From assembly GCA_022419385.1 (NCBI GenBank), contig JAJUBI010000005.1, forward strand, positions 3,038,001-3,102,000: a stretch of DNA of 64,000 bases, read 5' to 3'. How positions within the stretch are numbered: position 1 is the stretch's first letter; each line of letters begins with the position of its first letter. Below the pieces are notes generated by a model. It was not told the origin of the DNA, did no database searches, and saw only the letters and a program-made list of their open reading frames with translations. A program made the position numbers and the translations under genes. Below are positions 10,269 through 20,816 of the stretch, piece after piece. The stretch is from Paraconiothyrium sp. Pb-2020 (lineage: Eukaryota > Ascomycota > Dothideomycetes > Pleosporales > Didymosphaeriaceae).

Positions 10269-11800
10269 TGGAGGTCCCCGAAACCTGTCACAACTGACTG
10301 CGTATCACACAACCGCCATGAACGCGCACACGAGGATCGAAGTAAGGAGCTGAATTTGAAGTCGTTCAAGGGTGCGCGCTCGAGCCTGAGGTGCGGGCGA
10401 TTCCACTACGCCGGTGCAACGAAAAGAGAGAACCAACTTTGATATCGAGGGATCCGAGGTGGCTGCATGCAGGTCTCTCCAGCCAGCTTGTGTCTCAATT
10501 TCACACGGGTGCAGCTGGTCGGTTTTAAGAATCTCGACCCTGAGGCATGTTGTCGAGTGGCTAGTTGCTATCGTAAGGGTGCAAGAATCTTGTCTGTTGG
10601 CAAGCGTCCTACAAGGCAAGAGGTCCTTGACACGCGTTCACGCACGTTCTAGCAGCTGCGCCCAATCGGGATGGCTCCCCTGGTGCGTTGATTTGGGTCC
10701 GTCTCTTCTGAGACAAACGCTAGAGGACGCAGGCGATAGCCCGAGAAATGTTAGCAGTGGACAGCACGTCAGTATCCCGTTCGCGTGTCGTCGCAATGAC
10801 CTTGCAAGGGATGTCTTGGGTCTTGAGCATCGGCTCAACGGCAAGGAGACCCAGGGCGAGGGCCATTGTGAACAGACACGCTGAAGGCGAGGTGAGCGTG
10901 TTCTTCAAGCCGATCAGTAGTGGCGCTTAGGTTCCGCTCCGGGTGGACGGCCCACCCGCAGCGTGCGGGCAGTCGCAGCACTCCGAATGCATCGTAGATC
11001 GTATGTTGACGCGCCTGAGAAAGGTATCCTGATGCGATGCAGCGAAATGAGGCACCACGGAGTGTGTGCCGGTTCTCCAGAAGTCGGTGAGGGGAATGTG
11101 GGTGTAGCGGCTGTGTTCTTACTTGCCCCACGCGAGATGGACTCCAGGCTCGCTTATCGTGGAGACGATGGCGCTAGTACAGGGTCTCCACGGCGGGCAG
11201 CTCCGATGGTGGCTATGTGAGAACGCTCTCTGTGAGGACTAAACGTCCGGTTCGTGGCCGCCTGGGCAGCGGGGCGAGGGGTGTCATGATGTCAGCTCGA
11301 ACTTGTCGTCGCACCGCTATGCAAGGCTTACTTACAAGTGCGCAGAAGTGTTGGTTGCCAAATTTCGGCCTTTCTTTCTGACCTAGCCACTGCTAGTGTG
11401 ACTATGATAGACGGTGGCAAGTAGCCCTTCGCTAGATTCACAACCAGCAGTCACAGCATCCATGGTCCAGCTTGCTCCAATCGGCTGTGTCCGCGATTCC
11501 ATCTCCCTCTTACTCTAATTCTCACTGAAACCTCCCATCAGCCTACTACCCATCAAAATCAGAGCTAGACAACGTAGAGAAGGTTGTCCAGTCGGGGAGG
11601 TAAACATTCCTCGACTGGCATGTAGCACCGATCGTCTAAGTTCAGACTGCGTTTTACATTACTCAATTTCTCCAAATTCGACCATGTTGCCGCAGCGCTG
11701 GGATACATCTATTCTGTACCCAATGTATGTTCTTCCACGGTGACCGCAGCCACCGACTTGCCGTAGAAGTTATTGTACTGTAACCAGTCCTTTTCCGGAT
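10269..11800. other. Gene-poor stretch with minus-strand coding-like fragments
   Basis: No recognisable gene. On the minus strand two overlapping frames, 10908-10720 and 11131-10835, have GC-rich third positions like the real genes nearby, and a good branch point (CTGCTAAC) lies at about 10748-10755. I could not join them into a convincing model, so they may be a small unknown gene, a degraded one, or transcribed leader. Confidence 0.3.
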
Positions 11801-13327
11801 TCAGAAAGAAACGAAAGACACACTGTCATCCTTCCAAACATGCTGATACTCGCTCGCAAGGACGAGCATGCCCTCCAAGTTTTTGTCTTCTTCCATGATC
11901 TGTCGTAGATATGCCATCGACAAATATGCAGTACACGACTCTTCTGTCGCACCATATTCGAACCACGTGTGAAGTACGCTCGGCTGGGAAGGGGGAAATT
12001 GTACTGAGCTGCCGGAGCTAGAGAAGTATTCAAGGGTCCCCTCGTCCGGGTCCAATATCAAATGACCGCGCGTCCCCGTGCATATTTCCCTCAGAGAGCA
12101 TCTTGGACCAAACATAGATGGAGTGGTGTCTACCTTGATCGCCAAGTACACAGTGTTCCATTCCTCCGAAGTCTCAGTTTCCCCCAGTGCCGCTACCAAT
12201 GCAAGAGCCGCACAGAAGCAGAGTGACCTCTGAGAGACTTTCGTAATATGGAACAACAAATCCGAGGACGATGTTTCGTAGTTAATCTGTACATCGTTGC
12301 TTTCAACACATAGGTATCGCAGAGAGTACACACGGTCTCGTCCATGCAAGCATCGTTTGTAGCGATGTTGTGATACCAGGTCGAGAAGACACAAACGACT
12401 ATGGACTCTGGCCCAGTAGTTTCGGTCTTCCCACCGCTTATCAGTCGCCAGTTTCCAAATCTGATAAATTGGTGCATCTGGCCATGGAACTCTGTCCCAA
12501 CCAAGCTCAGGTGTCTGGCGGATAGCGTGAATAAGAGTATTTCCGGCGATGTCATGTAGACCTAGAACAGTGGATCCGAACAGCAGAAGCACTCGCCGCG
12601 CTACTGCTAGTTCTTGAGTGATCCATGCACGGTTCCAGTAATTTTCCACTGCTTGCGAGAACCGAACATGTTGATGAGCTATCTTATCCCCACGATGGGC
12701 TCCATTCAATGGAAGCATCTCCTCTACTTCGTTAGACGATGCCACTTTCGAAATTGCATCTTGCAGCACGTCAAGTGAATTGACTCCTGAATTACAAGGT
12801 CCGATCCATGCTATCACTTGCCTTGCGTGGGAATATATATCGCCCATTCGCGAAACTTGGTGATTCCGTTCGATAGTACTGTTCTGATTGATGCACAAAG
12901 CGTCGATCCATAATGGCTCGCCTGCGTACTTCTGACACGCTATTTGCAAGAAATCAAGGAGATTTCGAAGCACCTTCATTGGCTTCCAGTTGACGATGAC
13001 CATATTTTGGTTTGAACAGCCCGATGTACAGTCCGTTGGCGTCGCAGTTGCTGCGTTCTCGATGGACCGCGGACAGGGGCAATCGGGTAACGCTTTTCTT
13101 AGGCTGTCCACCTGGTTCGAGGCATCCGATCCAATCCCCCAGACGTATGAAAGGCACGTGTAAGCTCCATCCATTTGTTTGATCGACGCATTAAACAGTA
13201 TGCACTGTACGTAGCCTTCAGCGGACCTCTCCGGAAGCACGGTGAGCAGACGGATAGAATCATCCTGTTGGAATTCGAGCGGCGTGTCTTGATAGATCTT
13301 CAGTGGGTTCTGTGCAGAGCCTCGCAT
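11801..13327 (-). CDS. HET-domain protein (heterokaryon incompatibility type)
   Basis: A single-exon frame of 508 residues from the ATG at 13327; an in-frame TTG two codons upstream is not used. The three HET signatures are clear: TCLSYVWG near residue 59, LWIDALCINQ near residue 142, and the segment SRMGDIYSHARQVIAWIG near residue 163. HET domains in filamentous ascomycetes control allorecognition and, in some cases, programmed cell death after fusion of unlike hyphae; many copies per genome have no assigned partner. Here there is no NACHT, WD40 or ankyrin part, only a C-terminal region of about 300 residues with no domain I recognise. No adjacent partner gene is visible. The gene stands alone, with about 1.2 kb of empty sequence on its upstream side. 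Confidence 0.9.
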   Translation of the reverse strand: MRGSAQNPLKIYQDTPLEFQQDDSIRLLTVLPERSAEGYVQCILFNASIKQMDGAYTCLSYVWGIGSDASNQVDSLRKALPDCPCPRSIENAATATPTDCTSGCSNQNMVIVNWKPMKVLRNLLDFLQIACQKYAGEPLWIDALCINQNSTIERNHQVSRMGDIYSHARQVIAWIGPCNSGVNSLDVLQDAISKVASSNEVEEMLPLNGAHRGDKIAHQHVRFSQAVENYWNRAWITQELAVARRVLLLFGSTVLGLHDIAGNTLIHAIRQTPELGWDRVPWPDAPIYQIWKLATDKRWEDRNYWARVHSRLCLLDLVSQHRYKRCLHGRDRVYSLRYLCVESNDVQINYETSSSDLLFHITKVSQRSLCFCAALALVAALGETETSEEWNTVYLAIKVDTTPSMFGPRCSLREICTGTRGHLILDPDEGTLEYFSSSGSSVQFPPSQPSVLHTWFEYGATEESCTAYLSMAYLRQIMEEDKNLEGMLVLASEYQHVWKDDSVSFVSF

Positions 13328-14562
13328 TGTCAATCCCTCCGGACTTGATGTAGCACGTGCCGAAGCTCGGTGAGGGAGTGCTTGTGGATTGTCGAGATCA
13401 AGGTGTGCAATGGTGGGGGCGCAACCCCGCTTGGTTCAACTCTGCTGCCTGAAAACAAGGACGGCCCCTAGCTGTACATAACCTTGGAAGCTCCTGGCCG
13501 CGGCTCTGATTCACGCATTTTGTGCTTCAACGAGTCAATAAAACATGTTCACCCTGCTTTTCGTTGGTTTATGTAAAGCAGCTTACTTTCCTTGTGGTAG
13601 AAGGTAAAATAGGGAAACAAGCTGTTGTGAAGCATTTCGAAGAGAATAGGCCATTGATAGGGTGAGTATATTGCAGTAGTTCGTACTCAAACATTAGAAT
13701 TCTCTAAAGGGGGCCGAGAAGCAACGATCGGTAGATTGAAAGATGGTAATCATAGTTAGATGGAATTTTGAGAAGTCGGACGGGGCCTTATGGAACAGGC
13801 TCTCCACAAACTGGTCCGCCTTCAAGAAGTTCGGAGCGGCTTAGTCCAAGAAGTCGTTGATGTTAATATTGTCGATAAGTAGATCTTCTGGTTCGTGACA
13901 AGATGACGGATTATCTCTTTACCTCTTGATCAAACCCCTGGCTTTCTTGTAGTGGATTGGGGTGATGACTCGCTGGAAGCGGCTCATGGCGGCTGAAAAC
14001 ATTCAGCGACAATGTGACTCTTTCAACGTTGACTCAAACCTTCAGAACAGACTTCAGCGTTCATTTGTCTGAACACCTTCCATCAAAGAGGGGAGATGTG
14101 ATTTACACCTCGTCTTTCAAGCGGTAGCTGAGACTGGTCTAGGGCTGGCAACATGAAAAGGGCAGTCCAACCTTTCAATGCTAGGCTGAAACCAGCTTGC
14201 TCCACATTATCAGGTCAAGGGATCGAGGCTTTCGAGCATGGCTCAAAAGGGAGCCGGCGATCCAAAAGGATCAGAACAAATGTATGAGCGGGCGCTGCAA
14301 ATGATGGAGGTGGCGCTAGGTTTCATGTAGATGTACACCAGACACACTTTCGGATTTGCGAAATATGGAGAATGATTCCACGACGCGAATAGACAGTAAA
14401 TAGAAGCGCGCGGGGCGAAGTGATATCCAATCTCGTGTTTGGAAAAGATACTGCAGTCCACGTCATGATGATTTTGTTTATGTACCCGAAAATACACATC
14501 TAACATGCCCTACCAATAACGCCGTGCTACAATATGCAAAACAAGCCACTCACCATCAAGGA
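13328..14562. other. Spacer between HET gene and ARG8
   Basis: About 1.2 kb, more AT-rich than its flanks, with many stops in all frames. The only open frames are short (14506-14243 on the minus strand) and show no domain. It holds the promoter of the HET gene and the 3' region of ARG8. Confidence 0.45.
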
Positions 14563-16124
14563 TCATCGCATTTCCTGTTGTCCGGGTGTACCCGGTACTT
14601 GTTCGCCTTTGCTCCAGACGCTCTCCATGGCTTCGGTTACAATCGCCATACCCGTATCGATCTCCGCTTCGGTAATGGTTAGAGGTGGGACGAACCTCAA
14701 TGTGTTTGTTCCACAAGTGATGATGAGCAGTCCTCGTTCTCTCGCTGCAGTTACAATCGGCGTAGGGTCATCGTCAAGCTGCAGCCCGAGGATCAAGCCT
14801 TGTCCCCTGACTTCCCGAACGCGGTCGGGGAAACGCTCTTGCAAAGAAGCGAAATGCTTCCTGAAAGCTGCTGACTTGGCAGGTATAGAGTCCAAGATCT
14901 CAGGAGATGACAGGCGACACAATATGTAGGAAGCTACACGGCAGCCCAGAGGGTTACCGCCAAAGGTCGTGCCGTGATCGCCCGTCTTAATGTGATTGCA
15001 CACGAAGTCATTTATAATTGTGGCTCCGATGGGGAACCCGTTACCCAAAGCCTTAGCCGTGGTGACAATGTCGGGGTGGCATTCCTTTGGATACCCGGCG
15101 TGAGCCCAGAACGTGCCAGTCCTTCCTAGACCGCACTGGATCTCATCGTAGATGAGCACTGCGCCAACCTCAGTGCAGCGCTTGCGCAGCGCAAGCAGAA
15201 ACTCGGGCGTCGCAACGTTGACGCCACCCTCGCCCTGGATAGGCTCGACGATAACTCCACAAGTGCCCTCTGTGATCAGATCATTTACAGCGTCCACATC
15301 GTTGAACGTTCCGTATCTGAAGCCGGGGACCATAGGAGAAAAAGGCTTCTGGTACTTTGGATTTGGCGTTGCGCTCAGGGAGCCCATGGTTCGACCGTGA
15401 AACGAGCCGTTGAAAGATACAATGTCGTACTTGTCTTCACCCGGGGCTACCTCCTTCCCAACCTTGCGCGCAAACTTTATGGCAGCCTCGTTGGCCTCGG
15501 ATCCGCTGTTGCAGATGAAGGTGCGTGTGGCGGAAGCGAACCCGCCTGTAGCGTGGGTGAGCTGGATGAGCTGCTTCGACAGGAGACCGGTGAGGGGGTT
15601 GTGGTATAGGTTGGATGTGTGCATGAGAAGTTGTGCCTAGGACTCGGTCGTTAGCATCCTGCCTCGTTTCCTTGCGCTTCTTTGTTGTACCTGCTCAGCA
15701 ATTGCTTGAGCCACGCCCTCATCGCAGTGCCCCAATGCGTTCACCGCGATACCAGAGGTGAAGTCTAGGTATTTTCGGTTCTCAACATCATACAAGTAGC
15801 ATCCTTTGCCCTTTTCGAACATGGGAGGAGGGCGCACGTAGGTCGGGACCATGTACGGCAGCTGTTGGTTGACGAGACCGGCTGTCTTGGAGGTCGATGG
15901 AGGGTCTGGCGTAGGAAGAGAGGCTTCTCGCTACCGATCAGTTAGCATTGAGGACCAGACGTATTCAGAGCGAGCAACTGTACCCCTATGGAGTTCTTTA
16001 TATCTTGTGGCAGGCTTGAGCCCTTCAGCGCAGCGGTTGTAGAAGCATATCGCGCGGAGCAGCAATTGGTATGCGACGTGCGCAACGCTCTCGCAAAATA
16101 CTTGGGAGAGAATCGCAAGGCCAT
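14563..16124 (-). CDS. ARG8: Acetylornithine aminotransferase, mitochondrial
   Basis: Three exons: 16124-15984, 15930-15691 and 15636-14563 (introns of 53 and 54 nt with TGCTAAC branch points), 484 residues. It is a class-III PLP-dependent aminotransferase that converts N-acetylglutamate semialdehyde to N2-acetylornithine in arginine biosynthesis, in the mitochondrial matrix. Visible landmarks are the glycine-rich SGSEANEAAIKFAR, GSFHGRTMGSL, the cofactor-contacting YDEIQCGLGRTG, the Schiff-base lysine in TTAKALGNGFPIG, and HGTTFGGNPLGC. The first 45 residues are basic, with Ser/Thr and no acid, as expected for a matrix presequence. The start at 16124 is the first ATG; seven codons upstream only GTG is available. 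Length agrees with fungal ARG8 proteins. Ornithine aminotransferase is a related family, but the N-terminal presequence and motif set favour ARG8. Confidence 0.93.
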
Positions 16125-16404
16125 GACACGCTCATATAATACCACACAGCAAGAGAAAAAAGTGCAAAATTATGCTTGGGGTATCATGCATTCGGAAGGG
16201 TTTATGTTTGATGTGACTCCGACCACACGCCGAAAATCATCCTTATCGATGGCGCTTGCCGAGTTCGGAGATGCATCCCGCCCAATGCTCAAAACGCCCA
16301 CACATGCAATCAAGAAAGGCAAAAGGCATACTCTTGGACGTGGGCAACTTCACGTGAGTCTTGACATGCCCAGGTGAAGAAGGAATCTCATAGCACTGGA
16401 GATG

Positions 16405-17138
16405 TCAATGCTTCTTCGCCTCCCGTTCCTTCAACTGCTCATCGATCACTGTGTCTAAGCGCATCCAGCACGTCTTGCCCTCGACGAAGCAGCTTCCCGT
16501 CCAAGCCCACCAGATAACATCGTAGGGTGTTAGTCCGTGCTTGTTTAATCTTCTGGCCATGAACAAAGTCTCAGTTGCATGGATTCCGATCATGATCCAG
16601 AACAAGAAAGGTTGGATCGTCAAGCAGAATTCGCCAAAGCCGGGGACGAGGGACAGCAGGTGGTCGTGTAAGAGCGATCCTGGTCTGAAGTTGGCCTTGC
16701 GAGAGAAGACGATGTAGGTAAGCAGGCATTGTGTGAAATTGAGCAGGTGGATGAAATGGAGACCCGGTGCGTATGGCGGGATGTACTTGTTGATGGGGAT
16801 GTCGCTGCGACCCAAGGCTCGAAGGGCATCCTTGTCCATTTGTACAAGGCGCTCGCGTGCTTCTCGGAGCGTCTTCATGGGCGGATCGAACGGAAGGATG
16901 AGTTGCTGGCCGCCGCAGTCAAACTTTAAGTCGTTCAGCGAGACATCCGTCAAGCGCGCGTTGCGGGCCTGGTAGATTGACTTTTGCTTGAAGGCTTCGA
17001 GGTATCGACGAATCTGCACCGTTCAGCGCTTATCGTGTTCTGGTGAGGTGAGCAGCTCACCGAGTCGGCATGGTCAGCGTTCATGTGCTTGACGATTCGC
17101 TCCTTGGTTGCAGCATCTTGAGCCTCCGGAGTTGCCAT
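16405..17138 (-). CDS. DUF2470-domain integral membrane protein
   Basis: Exons 17138-17061 and 17013-16405 join in phase 0 over a 47-nt intron, giving 228 residues. Residues about 12-100 form the DUF2470 fold, recognised by RIVKHMNADHADS at its start and by FDPPMKTLREARERLVQM at its end. Residues about 130-200 contain two or three hydrophobic segments (LNFTQCLLTYIVF, FCLTIQPFLFWIMIGIHATE, DVIWWAWTGSCFV). DUF2470 also occurs in haem-binding or pyridoxamine-oxidase-like proteins of plants; the fungal membrane-bound form has no established role, so I give no function. The ATG at 17138 was chosen because the longer frame upstream begins with TTG. Confidence 0.85.
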
Positions 17139-17936
17139 GCTGTCGTCGGTCGTTGAAGGTGCCGGGAAGGTAGCTTGCAATGGTCACGAGGCTTCGACCT
17201 CGCCCGGAGAGGCAGCGGCCATTTTGTTCGGAGCGGTGCCTCTGCCCGCTCCGAAGAAAACGCTGCGTGTGCATCGTGCTCTCCATCCAACATACAACTA
17301 CTCGGTCGCTAACGAACTGAAACGCTACTACAATGAACATGACATTGCCTACGTCAAAACGCCCTGCACCTCTTTCCGCTTCACATGTCTACGCCACCAT
17401 CGAGGCTGGAATGCTGAGGTAACGATCTACCAGTCTCGGCGTCCCAGCCACGCCGTCCATCGCGATCAGGCTAATGATCGATTGCGTCGACGAACGGAGC
17501 GGAAAGTTCGACCGCGCTCGACATGATGCTACCCTGTGTAAGCGCTGTCAGTATGTGTAGCGAGGCACCGGAAGACGTTGGCGGCGCTCCGCCCGCGAGA
17601 CTTGAAAGCGGCAAGTGGACCAGGAGGCACACTGCATGGGCTGATTCCCGGTCCCCGCTACCCCGTTACGATACAACGCTGGTTGCAGGGATAAAGGCAA
17701 GTTTCGGCGACGCCTCGCAGGATTGGTGGGGACATTAAGCGTGCCACTTGTTGCGTCAGAGTGCATGGAAGAGTGGCTCGTGTGAACATGGGTGCGGTGT
17801 CCCTTTCACGTCCAAACCGGTTCCTGTTCTCTGCGACTTTTCTCTTAACAGTTTGCGCCGCTCGTGCATCCCTCCCAAGTTATTTCCATCCCGATAGCCC
17901 ATACACACGACTACCAACCAAACTACAAGCAACATC
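17139..17936. other. Divergent promoter region between DUF2470 gene and tandem paralogue A
   Basis: About 800 bp between two divergent genes. Open frames on both strands are short or antisense to the neighbouring exons and show no domain. A pyrimidine-rich stretch (about 17800-17930) leads into the start codon of the next gene. Confidence 0.45.
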
Positions 17937-18697
17937 ATGGCGGACACAGTCGAAGAGACCAAGAACTCCGTCGCGGGAGAGGGACAGGCCAATGCCAACG
18001 CATCGCTAGGAGGATCTGGCCAAGCCGAAAGCACGAGTAAGAAAACCGAGAAAAAGGCGCCGAAGAAGTTGGGCAACAAGAAGCCTCAGCAGCAACAGCC
18101 CACTCCTGAAGCCACTCCCGCCCCCGATAGTGATGGTGAAGGAGAGGCTGAGCAAGAGGATGCAGGACGAAAAGAAACGACCAGCAACGCCGATGCCGAA
18201 GATTCGGAGCCTGAACCGCAGCCACAGAAGTCTCAGTCAAGACGCCGCCAGTCTCGTGGCCGTGGCCGACGAGGCGCTGATTCCGACTCCGAGTCTGTCG
18301 CCCGCTCCGACGTGTCTGCTTCTGGCGGGCGTCGCAACCGCCAGCGCCAGAAGAAGCAGCAGGGCGGCAAAGGGGGCCCGCTCGGCGACATCAGCGAGAA
18401 CGTCCCTGGCGGTGAGCTCGTTGGCGGCGCAACCGACATGGTGCAGAACACGGCCGGCAACGCTGTCAACCAGGTGGGCAACACGGCCGGCCAGGCTCTC
18501 GGAGGGCTGACTGGCGGCGGTGGCGGTGAAGAGGACGGCGACAGCAAGGGCGAGCAGCTCCGGTTGCGATTGGAGCTGAACCTGGACATTGAAATCCAGC
18601 TGAAGGCGAAGATTCACGGTGACCTCACGCTGGGTCTGCTGTAAGTGCTGCACTGACTCTGTTGATCGGACGAGAGCTGACTCTGAACAGCAACTAA
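17937..18697 (+). CDS. Low-complexity protein with C-terminal GDLTL signature (paralogue A)
   Basis: Exon 1 is 17937-18640. A 50-nt intron (GTAAGT, branch GCTGAC, acceptor CAG) moves the stop from 18642 to 18695, so the protein ends GDLTLGLLN (236 residues). The N-terminal 150 residues are disordered: Lys/Gln/Pro-rich, then acidic, then Arg/Ser-rich (SRGRGRRG). A glycine-rich region with Asn/Val/Gly-type pseudo-repeats follows (TDMVQNTAGNAV, QVGNTAGQALGG). The last 30 residues, ELNLDIEIQLKAKIHGDLTL, form an alternating hydrophobic strand shared with the next gene. I recognise this ending from uncharacterised proteins of filamentous ascomycetes; no function is known to me. The gene is followed 680 bp later by its paralogue on the same strand. 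Confidence 0.75.
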
Positions 18698-19378
18698 ATG
18701 TTTGCGGCGAAGACACGGCTTCGCCTTTCGTATGTTGCACGATTGGATGATAACTGAGCTTTTGCTTGTTCGTCGCCACGGCGTTTGGGGACACGGCGCT
18801 CACACTGTAATTACCCTTGTTTGCATCTGCATAGAATAGCTATGTAACCATAATCTCAGCCTGTCGTGAGTGCTCAATGCCATCGAGTGTGCTGTGTCGC
18901 CCTGTGAAGCTGGGGGAAGCTGGGGCAAGCTGCGCTGCAGGAAGCTCTGGCCGCGGCCCCGCACCTGCATGCCTGCGTGCTCGCGTCCACTTGCGGACAA
19001 TGCCAGCCACCAGCCTCCCGCTTTGTGCCAACTTTCTGCAAGCTCGCCCTCCCTTCCGCACAAGCGACCCGCGGTACAGGCACGCCGGCACCGCCGGAGC
19101 AGGCGCACATGCATCTGGTGCGTGGGTACCTCGCCCTCCGATGACGTAGCCCATCGCGATCAGCATGGGAGGGGTCTGCAGGGATGCCCTCGATGTCATC
19201 CAACGCCGCACTGGTCTGTGCGCACAACCCCCAGTCGCTCGTTGCATCAATCTTGTTTTCGGCTGCGGGCTGGACCTCGACAGTACCTCGACTTGCTCCT
19301 CGTCTCCTCTGAACTCTCTGCTCTCTGTGCCGCCTCTCCATACCCAGCCCCAACAGAAGACGAGACTCACTACCCACC
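18698..19378. other. Spacer between the tandem paralogues
   Basis: About 680 bp. It contains the 3' region of paralogue A and the promoter and leader of paralogue B. A long pyrimidine-rich leader precedes the start codon at 19379. Overlapping open frames on both strands (for example 18870-19565 on the plus strand) run across this spacer in frames other than the real ones and show no domain. Confidence 0.45.
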
Positions 19379-20546
19379 ATGGCCGACGACCAGAACTACG
19401 ATGACCAGCCGCACGAGCGCACGACGATGCAGCAGCAAAAGGCCGTCAATGCGAAGAAGCAGGCGAAACGAGAGGCCGGCGACCAGACCGCACGCTCAAG
19501 ATCCTCGTCGCGCCGTGCCCGACGGCAACGCATCCAGAAGGGCATCGAGGATGGCAAGTACATGAAGACGACGTCGCTCGAAGCACTCGAGGAGGCCGAC
19601 GCCAACGGCGAGCTCAACCAGATGCAAATGTTCGAGCGCATTGGCCCGGACAGCACATCCATGGATGGCCCCGTCACCAAAGCACGAGCAATGCGAGGCG
19701 AGATCCCCATGCGTGGCTCCGACCCCAACCAGCCTTACCGGATGCCCGAAGAGAAGCAGAAGAGCGCGCTGGATGATACGGATGGCCTGAAGCTCAAGCT
19801 AGACGCCAACCTGGAGATAGAAATCGAGCTCAAGGCGTCTATTCGGGGTGACCTGACGCTGTCGTTATTGTAAGTTGCGGCCGTTCCCTTACCACTTTTC
19901 ATCACGCCTATCCACATTCTCACCCTGACCGACGTATTCGTCATAAGCCAATACGGTCTGACACTCATCTCCTTTATTAACAGAGAGTAGTGCATGATAT
20001 GCTGTTCTACATACCTCCTGCCATATGAGAGCACGAAAGAGACGACACTATCCGCGTCAAACTTGACCAAGATGCACGGCGCACATTTTCCTTTCTTATC
20101 TAGGCGCTGTATCTATGACTATGGGGTCTCATTCAAACGTTTTGGAGTTTGTGCTAAGACTTTGGAACGTCTTGGGTAATTCACTCACTCAATCAATGAA
20201 AAAGAAGATATTGACAATCCTGCGGCTGAGAGTTCTCTTTGTCTATTTGAGGCCAAAATTTTCGGTTGCGTGGGTCTCAACAATTCCTGGACCCTCTCTT
20301 TCCACATTCACATCCTAAACCATTGAATGCTAACACCTAATCAGCGCCGCAGACGATGCCTTCGCAAACATCGGTAAAAGCTTGGGAAAGGTGAGCAAGG
20401 CGGTCGGTAAAGTCGGCGCGAACGTAGGCGGCAAGCTAGGATCTACTGCTGGTATGGCCGGGCGCCAGGTGGGAAAGGTAACGCAGACGGGGTCGAACCT
20501 CACGAATACCGTCACGAACACGGCTCGGAATATCGCCAAAAGATAG
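19379..20546 (+). CDS. Low-complexity protein with C-terminal GDLTL signature (paralogue B)
   Basis: Exon 1, 19379-19869, codes for 163 residues ending NLEIEIELKASIRGDLTLSL. The donor GTAAGT is followed by two possible acceptors. The distal one at 20344 has a strong branch point (TGCTAACA) and leads to exon 20345-20546, which adds a Gly/Ala/Lys/Val-rich tail of about 67 residues (IGKSLGKVSKAVGKVGANVG) and gives 230 residues. The proximal one at 19983 would end the protein after two more codons, at 19988, much like paralogue A. The N-terminal half is hydrophilic, with a basic segment at residues 20-60, and has no known domain. Similarity to paralogue A is confined mainly to the C-terminal strand. 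Function unknown. The tail repeats resemble amphipathic VGK-type repeats, but no family was identified. Confidence 0.72.
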
Positions 20547-20816
20547 CGTACAGTAACAGTATATGATTCATTGGTGGTTTGCGGTGGGTTTCTGCTTTGC
20601 ACGTGGTGGTTGCTGAGCGGGTATGTGTGGACCATTGCGAGTGCTGCGTGGTAGCGAAGGCTCAGTGTACGCAGGGAGGCCCGCACTCCTTTTTCTATAC
20701 CTAATGTTGCTCTTCCTCTCTTCTTCATACATGTTCTACTCATAATATTCGCTTGTGCACAGTATATGATCGCTTTGAAACCATCCATTGCTTCATTCTT
20801 CACATCAATCCCAGTT

